Below, in pieces: positions 8,746-17,518 of a stretch of 64,000 bases of DNA. The notes beneath the pieces are model-generated. The model saw only the letters and a program-made list of their open reading frames with translations, was not told where the DNA came from and ran no database searches. The position numbers and the translations under genes were made by a program. This DNA comes from Halalkalicoccus sp. CG83 (GTDB lineage: Archaea > Halobacteriota > Halobacteria > Halobacteriales > Halalkalicoccaceae). The DNA is taken from assembly GCF_037081715.1 (NCBI RefSeq), contig NZ_JAZDDH010000001.1, positions 2,046,001-2,110,000 on the forward strand, read 5' to 3'. The first letter of the stretch is position 1; the number at the start of each line of letters is the position of its first letter.

Positions 8746-9885
8746 ATGGAGATCGAATCGGTCGAGGCGATACCGCTACGGCGCGATCTCGACGAGCGGT
8801 TCGCGAACGCACAGAAGTGGATCGACAGTCGGGAGTACTGCCTGGTACGCCTGACCGCCGACGACGGCACCGTCGGCTGGGGCGAGTGTTGGGGGCCGAT
8901 CGCGGGCAACCGCGAACTGATCGAGGAGTACGTCGCGCCGCGGCTCCGGGGGAGGGACCCGCGAGACGTCGAGCGGATCCACGACGACCTCGTCTTCGAA
9001 CTCCGGTCGTCGTTCCACTCCTACGTCCCCGCGAGCGTCGTCAGCGGGGTCGACATCGCGCTGTGGGACCTCAGAGGGAGGGTGCTCGGCGAGCCGATCT
9101 CGCGGCTGCTCGGCGGCCACCGCCGCGACGAGGTCCGGGCGTACGCCACCGGCCACTTCTTCCCGGACGTCGACTCGTTCGACGCGATCCGCGAGTCGGT
9201 CGTCGAGGAGGCTCGGGGCCACGTCGACGCCGGCTTCACGGCGCTGAAGAACAAGATCGGTCTCTCGCGGCACTTCCCCTACGGCGTCGAGGAGGACGTC
9301 GAACTGGTCCGCGCGATTCGGGAGGCGGTCGGCGACGACGTCCGACTGATGACCGATGCCAACCACGGCTACGGGCGGGCCGAGGCGCTCCGGGTCGCGC
9401 GAGAACTCGAGGCGCTCGACGTCCACTTCTTCGAGGAGCCGCTGCCGCCCGAGGACCTCGAGGGATACGCGATGCTCGAACGCCGGGGGCCGGTGGCGAT
9501 CGCGGGCGGCGAGTCGTGGGCCTTTCGCGAGGAGTTCGACGAGGTGCTCGATCGCGGGGCGGCGAGCTACCTCCAGCCGGACCTCACCAGCGCGGGCGGG
9601 ATCACCTCGACGAAACGGGTCGTCTCGGCCGCCGACGCGAGGAACCTCCAGGTCCTCCCGCACGTCTTCGGCAGCGCGATCGCGCTCGCGGCCAGCCTTC
9701 AGGTGCTCGCGACGATCCCGGGCGATCCGATGTTCGAGTTCGACCGTACGCCGAACCCCCTTCGCGAGGAGCTTCCGAGCGAGCCGATCGAGAACGACGG
9801 CATGGTGGTCCCGGTCCCCGACGGTCCGGGGATCGGTATCGAGATCGACCCCGACACCCTCGATCGGTTCCGCGCCGATCGCTGA
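8746..9885 (+). CDS. Enolase-superfamily sugar-acid dehydratase/racemase (mandelate racemase subgroup)
   Basis: 379 residues from the ATG at 8746; an upstream in-frame ATG at 8719 is less likely. The barrel shows the mandelate-racemase set: KNK (KxK base, near residue 170), metal ligands in DANHGYG, FFEEPLPPED and AGGES, Asp in QPDLTSAGGIT and the partner His in LPHVFGSAI. The Asp-His dyad with a KxK pair marks the MR subgroup, which abstracts the proton alpha to a carboxylate and usually dehydrates aldonic or aldaric acids. It stands just before the TctCBA operon on the same strand. A sugar-acid substrate brought in by that transporter is a reasonable inference. Confidence 0.88.
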   Translation: MEIESVEAIPLRRDLDERFANAQKWIDSREYCLVRLTADDGTVGWGECWGPIAGNRELIEEYVAPRLRGRDPRDVERIHDDLVFELRSSFHSYVPASVVSGVDIALWDLRGRVLGEPISRLLGGHRRDEVRAYATGHFFPDVDSFDAIRESVVEEARGHVDAGFTALKNKIGLSRHFPYGVEEDVELVRAIREAVGDDVRLMTDANHGYGRAEALRVARELEALDVHFFEEPLPPEDLEGYAMLERRGPVAIAGGESWAFREEFDEVLDRGAASYLQPDLTSAGGITSTKRVVSAADARNLQVLPHVFGSAIALAASLQVLATIPGDPMFEFDRTPNPLREELPSEPIENDGMVVPVPDGPGIGIEIDPDTLDRFRADR

Positions 9886-9938
9886 TCGGCCGCGGAGGAG
9901 CCGGACCTCGCCGACGACGCCGGGATGACGTAGAAAGA

Positions 9939-9944
9939 TTTATA
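9939..9944 (+). promoter_or_regulatory. TATA box of the tripartite transporter operon
   Basis: TTTATA within AAAGATTTATAC predicts transcription start near 9968. That leaves about 140 bases of leader before the TctC start at 10109, unusual beside the leaderless neighbours. The direct repeat TGATACT at 9946-9952 and 9962-9968 lies between box and start and could be an operator. A 10-codon ORF starts at 9969. Confidence 0.5.
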
Positions 9945-9968
9945 CTGATACTCTATTATCGTGATACT

Positions 9969-10001
9969 ATGACCCTGACGTGCGGTATCGGAGCACAATG
10001 A
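9969..10001 (+). other. Candidate leader peptide ORF (10 codons)
   Basis: ATG at 9969, TGA at 9999-10001, encoding MTLTCGIGAQ. The ATG falls exactly where transcription should begin, so it would be translated as a leaderless mini-gene ahead of the transporter operon. It could also be chance. Confidence 0.25.
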
Positions 10002-10108
10002 AGCTCCGCGCACGCGGACGTGGATAAGTGATGGCGGGGGCCATCGCTCGTCCGCCGTCGCCGGTCGGAGCGACCGGACGTCAGTCGGGGTCGGAAACGA
10101 GAAAACAC

Positions 10109-11218
10109 ATGAGTGAACGAGAGAACCAACCACAATCGCACGAACGTTCGAACACCGTACGGCCGGGAAGACGGCGGTTCCTGCAGCTCGCCGGTGCGGG
10201 CTCCGTCGCGGCGCTCGCCGGCTGTCTCGCCGGCAACGGCGGCGACGGTGGCGACGGTGGCGACGGCGGCAACGGCAGTGACGGCGAGAGCGACTGGCAA
10301 CCCGAGCAGGCGATCCAGTACATCGTCCCGTACGACCAGGGTGGCGGCACCGACGTCTACGCCCGGGGCATCCAGGAGGGACTGTCCGACGCGACCGGTC
10401 AGAACATCCAGATCGACAACGTCCCCGGCGCGGGCGGGCTGAACGGGTTCGGACAGCTCATGCAGGCCCAGCCCGACGGCCACACGATCCTCGGGAGCGC
10501 GACGCCACTGGAGGTCGCACCGCAGCTGCTCGAGGACCCCGGGTTCGACCAGCGCGACGCGTCGGGCGTCTGCATCTTCGGCCAGTCGGTGTGGACGCTC
10601 GTCGTCAACGAGCAGTACCAGGACGAGGTCGAGACGTTCGACGACGTCATGGAGAAGTACAACTCCGGCGAGTGGGAGTCGATCGGCGTCCAGGAGCCCG
10701 GCAGCTCCCAGGACGTCATCGTCCTCCTCGCGAAGTACCAGTACGAGGAGGAGTGGGGCTGGAACTGGACGGAACGCGTCCAGTATACGGGAACCGGACC
10801 CGTCTCGCAGGCGGTCGCCAGCAACGAGGTGCCCGCCGGCATCGGAACCGACGCGGGTACGCAGTCGGTCGTCGACAACGGCTCGATCTACCCGGTCGTC
10901 ACGTTCGTCAGCGAGGGGTCGGAGGTCTACCCCGACGTGGAGTCGGTAACCGACGCGGGCTACCCGGAGATCGACTTCGTCGGCGGACTGAGCCGGGGCG
11001 TGTTCGCGCCGCCGGACACGGATGACAACATTACCCAGGGGCTCTCGGACCTGTTCGCGGAGGCCGTCGAGCACGAGAGCACCCAGAGCTGGACCGAGGA
11101 GACCGGCAACCCGGTGTTCCACGAGGGCCCCGACGCAGCGGATCAGCTCCTCGACGACGCCTTCGCGGCTTACGAGGAGAACAACGTTATCGACCTCGTC
11201 CAGGAACACTCCGGCTGA
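10109..11218 (+). CDS. Tripartite tricarboxylate transporter substrate-binding protein (TctC family), Tat lipoprotein
   Basis: 369 residues. The N-terminus has a Tat motif (RRRFLQLAG) and a lipobox ending LAGC near residue 35, followed by a Gly/Asp spacer of GGD repeats, so it should be a lipid-anchored extracellular receptor. The mature part starts IQYIVPYDQGGGTDVYAR and has NVPGAGGLNG and QPDGHTILG, typical of the Bug/TctC fold that binds di- and tricarboxylates, often via water-mediated contacts. I prefer the ATG at 10109 over upstream ATGs because it gives a proper Tat signal. It heads a TctC-TctB-TctA operon. The ligand is unknown; neighbours suggest a hydroxy or sugar acid. Confidence 0.93.
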   Translation: MSERENQPQSHERSNTVRPGRRRFLQLAGAGSVAALAGCLAGNGGDGGDGGDGGNGSDGESDWQPEQAIQYIVPYDQGGGTDVYARGIQEGLSDATGQNIQIDNVPGAGGLNGFGQLMQAQPDGHTILGSATPLEVAPQLLEDPGFDQRDASGVCIFGQSVWTLVVNEQYQDEVETFDDVMEKYNSGEWESIGVQEPGSSQDVIVLLAKYQYEEEWGWNWTERVQYTGTGPVSQAVASNEVPAGIGTDAGTQSVVDNGSIYPVVTFVSEGSEVYPDVESVTDAGYPEIDFVGGLSRGVFAPPDTDDNITQGLSDLFAEAVEHESTQSWTEETGNPVFHEGPDAADQLLDDAFAAYEENNVIDLVQEHSG

Positions 11219-11256
11219 TCGATCGCGGCCGAACCGACCTCTCGCCCCCCTAAATT

Positions 11257-11883
11257 ATGTCAATAAAAGACAAACGCAATCAGGTGACGGCAGAGCACGT
11301 GATGCTCGTCGTTCTCCTCGCTCTCAGCGCGGTGTTTCTGATCGAACCGATCGTATCGGACTACCCGGATGACGCCCGGGTGTTCCCCCAGATGACCGCG
11401 TCGGTCGTCTTCGTAGGATCGCTGTTGTTGCTCGTTCGAAACTACCTTCCCGATCCGCTGTATACCTTCGTCGGCGAGAGCATCAACATCACGACCAGCG
11501 AAAGCGCCTCGGAACACGAGGAGGAACTCACCGAGCGCGAGAAGGAGATAGAGCGCGAGACGGGGCCGAAACGGACGCTCGGACGGAAGTACGGCTACGA
11601 GGTGAACGACACCGTGTTCATGATGGTAGCCGCGACGCTGTACTTCTTCGTGGGCTGGGCGGCCGGTTTCCTGTTCGTCACGCCGTTCTTCGTGTTCGGC
11701 TATACGACCTGGTTTCGGGTTCGGCCCCTCATCGGAATCGGACTCGCGGTGGCGTCGACGATCGTCGTCTACCTCTTCATCGAGTTTCTGATCCTGCCGC
11801 TGGATCGCGGTGCGATCTTCGACTTCAGCCCGTTCCTCCCGACCGCGTTCGACTCGACCGTCCTCGTCGCCGGGGTGATCTAG
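11257..11883 (+). CDS. Tripartite tricarboxylate transporter small membrane subunit (TctB family)
   Basis: 208 residues. Hydrophobic segments lie near residues 16-32, 46-62, 121-145 and 150-175. The first two and last two are separated by a highly charged cytoplasmic loop rich in Glu/Lys/Arg (about residues 80-110), longer than in bacterial TctB. The small four-helix subunit pairs with TctA in the membrane. It starts 38 bases after TctC, and its stop codon directly abuts the TctA start (TAGATG), so the three genes are one transcription unit. Confidence 0.88.
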   Translation: MSIKDKRNQVTAEHVMLVVLLALSAVFLIEPIVSDYPDDARVFPQMTASVVFVGSLLLLVRNYLPDPLYTFVGESINITTSESASEHEEELTEREKEIERETGPKRTLGRKYGYEVNDTVFMMVAATLYFFVGWAAGFLFVTPFFVFGYTTWFRVRPLIGIGLAVASTIVVYLFIEFLILPLDRGAIFDFSPFLPTAFDSTVLVAGVI

Positions 11884-13383
11884 ATGGCCGTCGACGCCTT
11901 CGTCGAGGGGATCGGGATCGCCGTCAGCTGGCCCGTCATCGGATGGATGGTCGTCGGGCTCCTCCTGGGGATCATCCTCGGCGCGTTGCCCGGCATCGGC
12001 TCGCCGGTGGGGATGGCGATCGTCCTCCCGCTCACGCTTCCGCTCGATGCGACCTCGGCGATCGTCCTGCTCGCGGCGATCTACAGCGGAGCGATGTTCG
12101 GCGGATCGATCGCCGCCATCCTGATCAACGCGCCCGGCACGGAGTCGGCGGCGGCGACCACGCTCGACGGTTACCCGATGGCGAAGAACGGGCTCGCGAA
12201 GAACGCCCTCGCGATCGCGACGACCGCGTCGGCGCTCAACGGCTTTCTGGCCGCGATCACGCTCGTACTCATCTCGCCGATCCTGATCGGGGTCGTCCTC
12301 GCGTTCGGCTCGCCCGAGTACTTCCTGCTCGCGATCCTCGGCATCTCGCTGATCACGATCGTCACGCAAGGGTCGATCGTCAAGGGGCTCGTCGCGGGCG
12401 CGCTCGGGTTCATGATCTCGACGATCGGGACCGGGATCCTGAGCCCGACGCCGCGATTCACGTTCGGGCAGTTCGGCCTCTACGACGGCATCTCGTTCGT
12501 CGCCGCACTGATCGGGATGTTCGCGTTCGCGGAGATGATGAAGCTCGCCGCCCAGGACATGATCGCGGAGAGCGACGTCGAGATGACCGGGAGCATCAAG
12601 GATGGCGTCATGACCGTGTTCAAGTACCCGAAGACCACGTTCAAGGCCGGCGTGATCGGGATGCTGATCGGGATGATCCCCGGATCGGGGGCGACGACCT
12701 CGACGTTCGTCGCCTATGCGGAGGAGGCGCGATCGTCGGCTGAGGACGGGTTCTTCGGCGAGGGCGATCCACGCGGGGTGATCGCTCCGGAGGGGGCGAA
12801 CAACCCGACGGTGAGCGGCTCGCTCGTCCCCACGCTCTCGTTCGGGATCCCCGGTAGCGGCTCGACCGCCGTCCTGCTCGGCGGCCTGCTCATGCACGGC
12901 CTCCAGCCCGGCCCGACGCTGTTCGGCGATCAACTTCAGATCACCTACGCGCTGTTCATCTCGTTGTTCCTCGGTAACATCGTCATCGTCCTCGTCGGCC
13001 TCTCGGTCATCCCCTATGCGAGCCGGATCACCGAACTCGACACGGACATCATCATCCCGGTCGTGGTGGTCCTCTCGTTCATCGGCGCGTACACGCTGAA
13101 CCAGAACTGGTACGACGTCGGCGCCGTCCTCGCGTTGGGGGTGCTCGGCTTCTACATGGTGCGGTACAACTACTCGGTGATCGCGTTCGTCCTCGGGATC
13201 GTGCTGGGGCCGATCGCGGAGGAGAACTTCTTCAGATCGCTCCAGATCTCCGGTGGGTCGTACTCGATCTTCTTCGATCCGATCAACCGACCGCTGTCGT
13301 TCGTGCTCGCGCTCGCCACGATCCTGATCATCACCGGACCGTTCCTCAAACCCCGCATCGACCGGGCGCTCGGTCGCGCCTGA
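11884..13383 (+). CDS. Tripartite tricarboxylate transporter large permease (TctA family)
   Basis: 499 residues, normal for TctA, hydrophobic throughout with about 11-12 predicted helices. The conserved N-terminal block GALPGIGSPVGMAIVLPLT followed by GAMFGGSIAAILINAPGT and the internal repeat GMIPGSGATTSTF and FGIPGSGSTAVLLGG are hallmarks of the family. It forms the ion-coupled translocation channel fed by the TctC receptor. It begins on the base after the TctB stop. The operon probably ends here, as the cupin 131 bases downstream has its own AT-rich upstream box. Confidence 0.95.
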   Translation: MAVDAFVEGIGIAVSWPVIGWMVVGLLLGIILGALPGIGSPVGMAIVLPLTLPLDATSAIVLLAAIYSGAMFGGSIAAILINAPGTESAAATTLDGYPMAKNGLAKNALAIATTASALNGFLAAITLVLISPILIGVVLAFGSPEYFLLAILGISLITIVTQGSIVKGLVAGALGFMISTIGTGILSPTPRFTFGQFGLYDGISFVAALIGMFAFAEMMKLAAQDMIAESDVEMTGSIKDGVMTVFKYPKTTFKAGVIGMLIGMIPGSGATTSTFVAYAEEARSSAEDGFFGEGDPRGVIAPEGANNPTVSGSLVPTLSFGIPGSGSTAVLLGGLLMHGLQPGPTLFGDQLQITYALFISLFLGNIVIVLVGLSVIPYASRITELDTDIIIPVVVVLSFIGAYTLNQNWYDVGAVLALGVLGFYMVRYNYSVIAFVLGIVLGPIAEENFFRSLQISGGSYSIFFDPINRPLSFVLALATILIITGPFLKPRIDRALGRA

Positions 13384-13514
13384 ACCCCGGAGGCCGTTCG
13401 CATCGTCGCTCGAATCCGCGTCGCCCCGTTTCGACGACGTCCCGTCCTACGGGCGCTCCTGGCCCGCTCGTCCCGAAGGAGAAGAAATTACTCGTCCCGA
13501 ACCCATTCCGACCC

Positions 13515-13922
13515 ATGACCGACGGCTGGCGGCACGTCTCGCTGGACGGCGCGGAGACCAACCCGGAGAAGCCCGGCGAGCGCTGGGAGCTCTCATCCGC
13601 GCTCGGCGTCGACGCGTTCAACCTCAACGTCGCGATACTCGACCCCGAGGACCGCCTCTCGCAGAACCACTTCCACTACCACGAGAACCAGCAGGAGCTC
13701 TTCTACGTCGTCTCGGGGCGCTGTCGCGTCGAAACCCCCGAGAGCGGGTTCGAGATGGGCGTCGACGAAGCGGTGGCCTTCGAGAAGGGCGAGGCGGGCG
13801 CACACGTGATCCACAACCCGTTCGACGAACCGTGTAAGCTCGTCGCGATCGGCTGGCCGCCGGAGGGCCGCTACCCCGTCCACCAGCTCGAGGAGACGGT
13901 GGACGTCTACGACGGCGAGTGA
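13515..13922 (+). CDS. Cupin-domain protein
   Basis: 135 residues with a single double-stranded beta-helix. The metal motif is recognisable as NHFHYHENQQELFYVVSGRC, with His and Glu ligands near residues 50-60, and a second half with AHVIHNPFDEPCKLVAIG. Small cupins act as isomerases, dioxygenases, epimerases or sensors. It sits between the tricarboxylate transporter and the second FAD/Fe-S oxidoreductase and may help the same pathway, but the substrate cannot be read. An AT-rich element (GAAATTAC) lies about 27 bases before the ATG. Confidence 0.85.
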   Translation: MTDGWRHVSLDGAETNPEKPGERWELSSALGVDAFNLNVAILDPEDRLSQNHFHYHENQQELFYVVSGRCRVETPESGFEMGVDEAVAFEKGEAGAHVIHNPFDEPCKLVAIGWPPEGRYPVHQLEETVDVYDGE

Positions 13923-13972
13923 ACGGCGAACGATCCATAGAGTAATGAATCGCCCCGTGTGAACAATAGACG

Positions 13973-16969
13973 ATGGCGACGGATCCGGATACCCCGGCTG
14001 CACGTGACGGACGCTCGCCGTACGACTACGCCGGCGGCGAGACGGAGATACCGGCAGGACTCGAGGCGCTGCCGCGGCTCGTGGGCGGTCAGGTGCGCTT
14101 CGACGAGTACTCGCGGGAGCTCTACGCGACCGACGCGAGCGCCTACGAGACCACGCCGATCGGCGTCGTGTTCCCCACCTCGACCCGCGACGTCCAGACG
14201 GTGATGCGCCACTGTGCGGAGCGGGAGATTCCCGTCCTCCCACGGGGGGGCGGCACCAGCCTCGCGGGCCAGGCGGTCAACGAGGCTGTCGTGCTCGACT
14301 TCACCCGCCACATGGACGGCGTCCTGGAGATCGATCCCGAGACCGAGCGTGCCCGAGCGGAGGCCGGCGTCTACCTCGGCGATCTCAACCAGGCGCTTGC
14401 CCCTCACGACCTGAAGTTCGCTCCCGACCCCGCGTGGGGCGATAAGAGCGCGCTGGGCGGCGCGATCGGCAACAACTCGACCGGCTCGCACTCGCTGAAG
14501 TACGGCAAGACCGACGCCTACGTCGAGGAGTGCGAGGTCGTGCTGGCCGACGGCACGCTCACGACCTTTGGCGAACTCACCCTCGAGGAACTCCGCGAGC
14601 GGGCCGATTCCGACGGCGACCTCGAGGCACGGATCCACGCCGAGGTCCTCCGGATCGTCGAGGAGGAGGCCGACGCCGTCGAGGAGGCGTATCCGAACCT
14701 CAAGCGCAACGTCTCGGGCTACAACCTCGATATGCTGATCGAGGAGGCAAGCGAGGGCAGCGTCAACCTCGCACGGCTGCTCGCCGGTAGCGAGGGGACG
14801 CTCGCGATCGTCACCGAGGCGGAGGTCTCGCTGGAACCCGTTCCGGAGACCAAGGCGATGGCGCTTCTGACCTACGACGACCTCATCGACGCGATGGAGG
14901 ACGTCGCGCCGATCCTCGAACACGATCCCTCGGCCGTCGAGGTGATGGACGACGTCCTGCTGGACCTGGCTCGCGAGACCGAGGAGTTCGCGGACGTCGT
15001 CTCGATGCTGCCCCCCGAGGCCTCCTCCGTGCTGCTCGTGGAGTTCTACGCCGAGGGCGACGCCGAAGGGATGACGAAGGTTGCGGGCCTGCTCGCGGAT
15101 CGGGTCCCCGACGCCGAAAGCGAGGTCGAGCCGGGCGACGATCCCGTCCGGACCGAGGCCCCGATCAACGCGACCGCCGCGATGGAGGCTCACGACCACG
15201 AGGAACGCGCGACGTTCTGGAAGATGCGAAAGAGCGGGCTTCCGATCCTGCTCTCCCGGACGACGGACGAGAAGCACATCTCCTTCATCGAGGACTGTGC
15301 GGTCCCGCCTGAACACCTCCCGGAGTACGCCCGCGAGTTTCAGGAGATCCTCGAGGACAACGGCACGTTCGCGAGCATCTACGCCCACGCCGGCCCCGGG
15401 GTACTGCACGTCCGCCCGCTGATCAACACAAAGGAGATCGAGGGCGTCGACGCGATGGTCGACGTCGCCGACCGGGTGACCGACGTCGTCGCACGGCTTG
15501 GCGGCTCGGTCTCGGGCGAGCACGGCGACGGCCGCGCACGCACCCAGTGGAACAAGAAGCTCTACGGCGAGCACCTCTGGGAGGTCTTTCGCGACCTCAA
15601 GACTGCGTTCGATCCCGACTGGCTCCTGAATCCGGGCTCGGTCTGTGGCGACTTCGACATGAGCGAGAACCTCCGTCACGGTCCCGACTACGAGTTCGAG
15701 ATGGGGTTCGAGCCGACGTTGAACTGGGAGAACGAGAACGGCTTTCAGGGCATGGCCGAACTTTGCCATGGGTGTGGCGGCTGTCGCGGCCCCCAGGAGA
15801 CCACCGGCGGCGTGATGTGCCCGACGTTCCGCGCGAGCGAGGAGGAGATCACGAGTACGAGGGGACGCGCGAACTCGCTCAGACAGGCGATGAGCGGCGA
15901 CCTCCCCGACGGCGAGGAGCTCTCGGAGGAATTCCTCTCGGAGGTGATGGACCTCTGTATCGGCTGTAAGGGCTGTGCGAAGGACTGTCCCAGCGAGGTG
16001 GACATGGCGAAGCTGAAGGTCGAACTCACCCACGAACACCACCAGCGGGAGGGGGCGAACCTCCGCTCGCGCGTGTTCGCGAACGTCGATACGCTCTCGA
16101 AGCTCGGCAGCGCGACGGCGCCGGTCTCGAACTGGCTTCCGGAGCTGCCTGGCGCCCGTCTAGCGATGGAGAAGACGCTGGGGATCGCCCGCGAGCGGAC
16201 GCTGCCCGCGTTTCACCGCGAGACGCTGGTCGACTGGTTCGAGGATCGGGGCCCGCAGGTGAGCGAGGCCGATGCCGAGCGAAAGGTCCTGCTCTTTCCG
16301 GACACCTATACCAACTACAACCACCCCGACGTCGGGCGAGCGGCGGTGCGGGTGCTCGAGGCGGCGGGCGTCCACGTCCAGCTGGCGGAGGGCGTCGTCG
16401 ACAGCGGCCGTCCGCCGTTCTCGAAGGGCTTTCTCGACGTCGCCCGCGAGCGCGCCGAGGAGAACGTCGCGGCGCTCGCCCCTCGGATCGAGGCGGGCTG
16501 GGACGTCGTGGTGGCCGAGCCCTCCGACGCGGTGATGTTCCAGCTCGACTACCTCGATCTCCTGTCCGGAGACGCCGTGCAGTCGGTCGCGATGAACACC
16601 TTCGGGGTCATGGAGTACCTGAACGCCTTCGGACTTGACGTACCCGAGGGGAGGGGATTGCTCACCTACCACGGCCACTGCCACCAGAAGGCCACGAAGA
16701 AGGACCTCCACGCCGCCGCGGTGCTCGAACGCGCCGGCTACGAGGTGGACGCGCTCGACTCGGGCTGCTGCGGGATGGCCGGTTCGTTCGGCTACGAGGC
16801 CGATCACTACGCGATGAGCCGGGCGATCGGCTCGATCCTCGTCGACCAGGTCGAGGAGAGCCCCGCGGACAGGGTGGTCGCGCCGGGGGCGTCCTGTCGC
16901 AGCCAGCTCGACGACCTCGCGGGTGAGGAGCCGCCCCACCCGATCGAGGTGCTCGCGGAGGGGCTCTGA
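13973..16969 (+). CDS. FAD-linked oxidase fused to Fe-S/CCG protein, paralogue of 976-3957
   Basis: 998 residues with the same order of parts as the protein at 976: PRGGGTSLAGQAV for FAD, SGEHGDGRARTQW, CHGCGGC and CIGCKGCAKDCP clusters, HGHCHQ and SGCCGMAGSFGYE. Long blocks match at DNA level too, for example the 50 or so bases around the FAD motif (1241-1305 against 14221-14295). It differs most in the middle, where it has an extra acidic insertion before the FWKMRK motif (about residues 380-405). It is expected to oxidise a D-2-hydroxyacid at the membrane. The stop overlaps the tautomerase start (TGATG), so these two are coupled. Confidence 0.93.
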   Translation: MATDPDTPAARDGRSPYDYAGGETEIPAGLEALPRLVGGQVRFDEYSRELYATDASAYETTPIGVVFPTSTRDVQTVMRHCAEREIPVLPRGGGTSLAGQAVNEAVVLDFTRHMDGVLEIDPETERARAEAGVYLGDLNQALAPHDLKFAPDPAWGDKSALGGAIGNNSTGSHSLKYGKTDAYVEECEVVLADGTLTTFGELTLEELRERADSDGDLEARIHAEVLRIVEEEADAVEEAYPNLKRNVSGYNLDMLIEEASEGSVNLARLLAGSEGTLAIVTEAEVSLEPVPETKAMALLTYDDLIDAMEDVAPILEHDPSAVEVMDDVLLDLARETEEFADVVSMLPPEASSVLLVEFYAEGDAEGMTKVAGLLADRVPDAESEVEPGDDPVRTEAPINATAAMEAHDHEERATFWKMRKSGLPILLSRTTDEKHISFIEDCAVPPEHLPEYAREFQEILEDNGTFASIYAHAGPGVLHVRPLINTKEIEGVDAMVDVADRVTDVVARLGGSVSGEHGDGRARTQWNKKLYGEHLWEVFRDLKTAFDPDWLLNPGSVCGDFDMSENLRHGPDYEFEMGFEPTLNWENENGFQGMAELCHGCGGCRGPQETTGGVMCPTFRASEEEITSTRGRANSLRQAMSGDLPDGEELSEEFLSEVMDLCIGCKGCAKDCPSEVDMAKLKVELTHEHHQREGANLRSRVFANVDTLSKLGSATAPVSNWLPELPGARLAMEKTLGIARERTLPAFHRETLVDWFEDRGPQVSEADAERKVLLFPDTYTNYNHPDVGRAAVRVLEAAGVHVQLAEGVVDSGRPPFSKGFLDVARERAEENVAALAPRIEAGWDVVVAEPSDAVMFQLDYLDLLSGDAVQSVAMNTFGVMEYLNAFGLDVPEGRGLLTYHGHCHQKATKKDLHAAAVLERAGYEVDALDSGCCGMAGSFGYEADHYAMSRAIGSILVDQVEESPADRVVAPGASCRSQLDDLAGEEPPHPIEVLAEGL

Positions 16970-17334
16970 TGCCGTTTCTCCAGTTCGACTGTAGCGCGGT
17001 CATGACCGAGGGGGAGAAGCAGGCGTTCGTTCGGCAGGTGACCGACCAGTACGCCGAGCACATGGACGCCGAAACGAACCACGTCGCGGTCGCGATCCGC
17101 GAGCGCTCGACCGCCGAACTCGCCATCGGACGCACCGGTTTCGACGAGCCCTGTCTCGTGCTCGACGCCGACGTCCGACGGGGCCGCGAGTTCGAGCAGA
17201 AACGCTCGTTCGCGCTCGCGGTCATGGGACTCGCCGCCGACACGTGGGGGCTCCGCGATCCGAACATGAAGGTAGTCTTCACCGAACACGCAGGCGAGGA
17301 GCTGATGGGCGTCGACCGCGTCGGATCGGAGTGA
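16969..17334 (+). CDS. Tautomerase-superfamily protein (4-oxalocrotonate / CHMI type)
   Basis: 121 residues starting MPFLQFD. After Met removal, Pro-2 becomes the N-terminal catalytic base typical of the tautomerase superfamily. Length and form resemble 5-carboxymethyl-2-hydroxymuconate isomerase and longer tautomerases rather than the 62-residue 4-OT. These enzymes interconvert keto and enol forms of 2-oxoacids. The start ATG overlaps the stop of the FAD/Fe-S oxidoreductase by one base, which predicts translational coupling and suggests it acts on the 2-oxoacid product of that oxidase. Confidence 0.78.
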   Translation: MPFLQFDCSAVMTEGEKQAFVRQVTDQYAEHMDAETNHVAVAIRERSTAELAIGRTGFDEPCLVLDADVRRGREFEQKRSFALAVMGLAADTWGLRDPNMKVVFTEHAGEELMGVDRVGSE

Positions 17335-17518
17335 CCGGCGGACGAAAGTGATTGAACTGTCGAACGGTAGCTCTCGTTTGTGGCTTCTCGATAGAACCGT
17401 ATTGACGATCTGATTCGACGTACGTTTTCATCTGTGTCGATAAATAGCCGCTCGTCTATCTGCGTCCGTTCGGTCCGTCGTCTCGAGATGGGACGGATTC
17501 AACGACTTCCGTCCGTTA

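Noticed and set aside
10243-10280. Repeated GGCGAC units as a possible short repeat array
   Set aside because: They code the Gly/Asp linker after the lipobox of the TctC receptor; not CRISPR-like.
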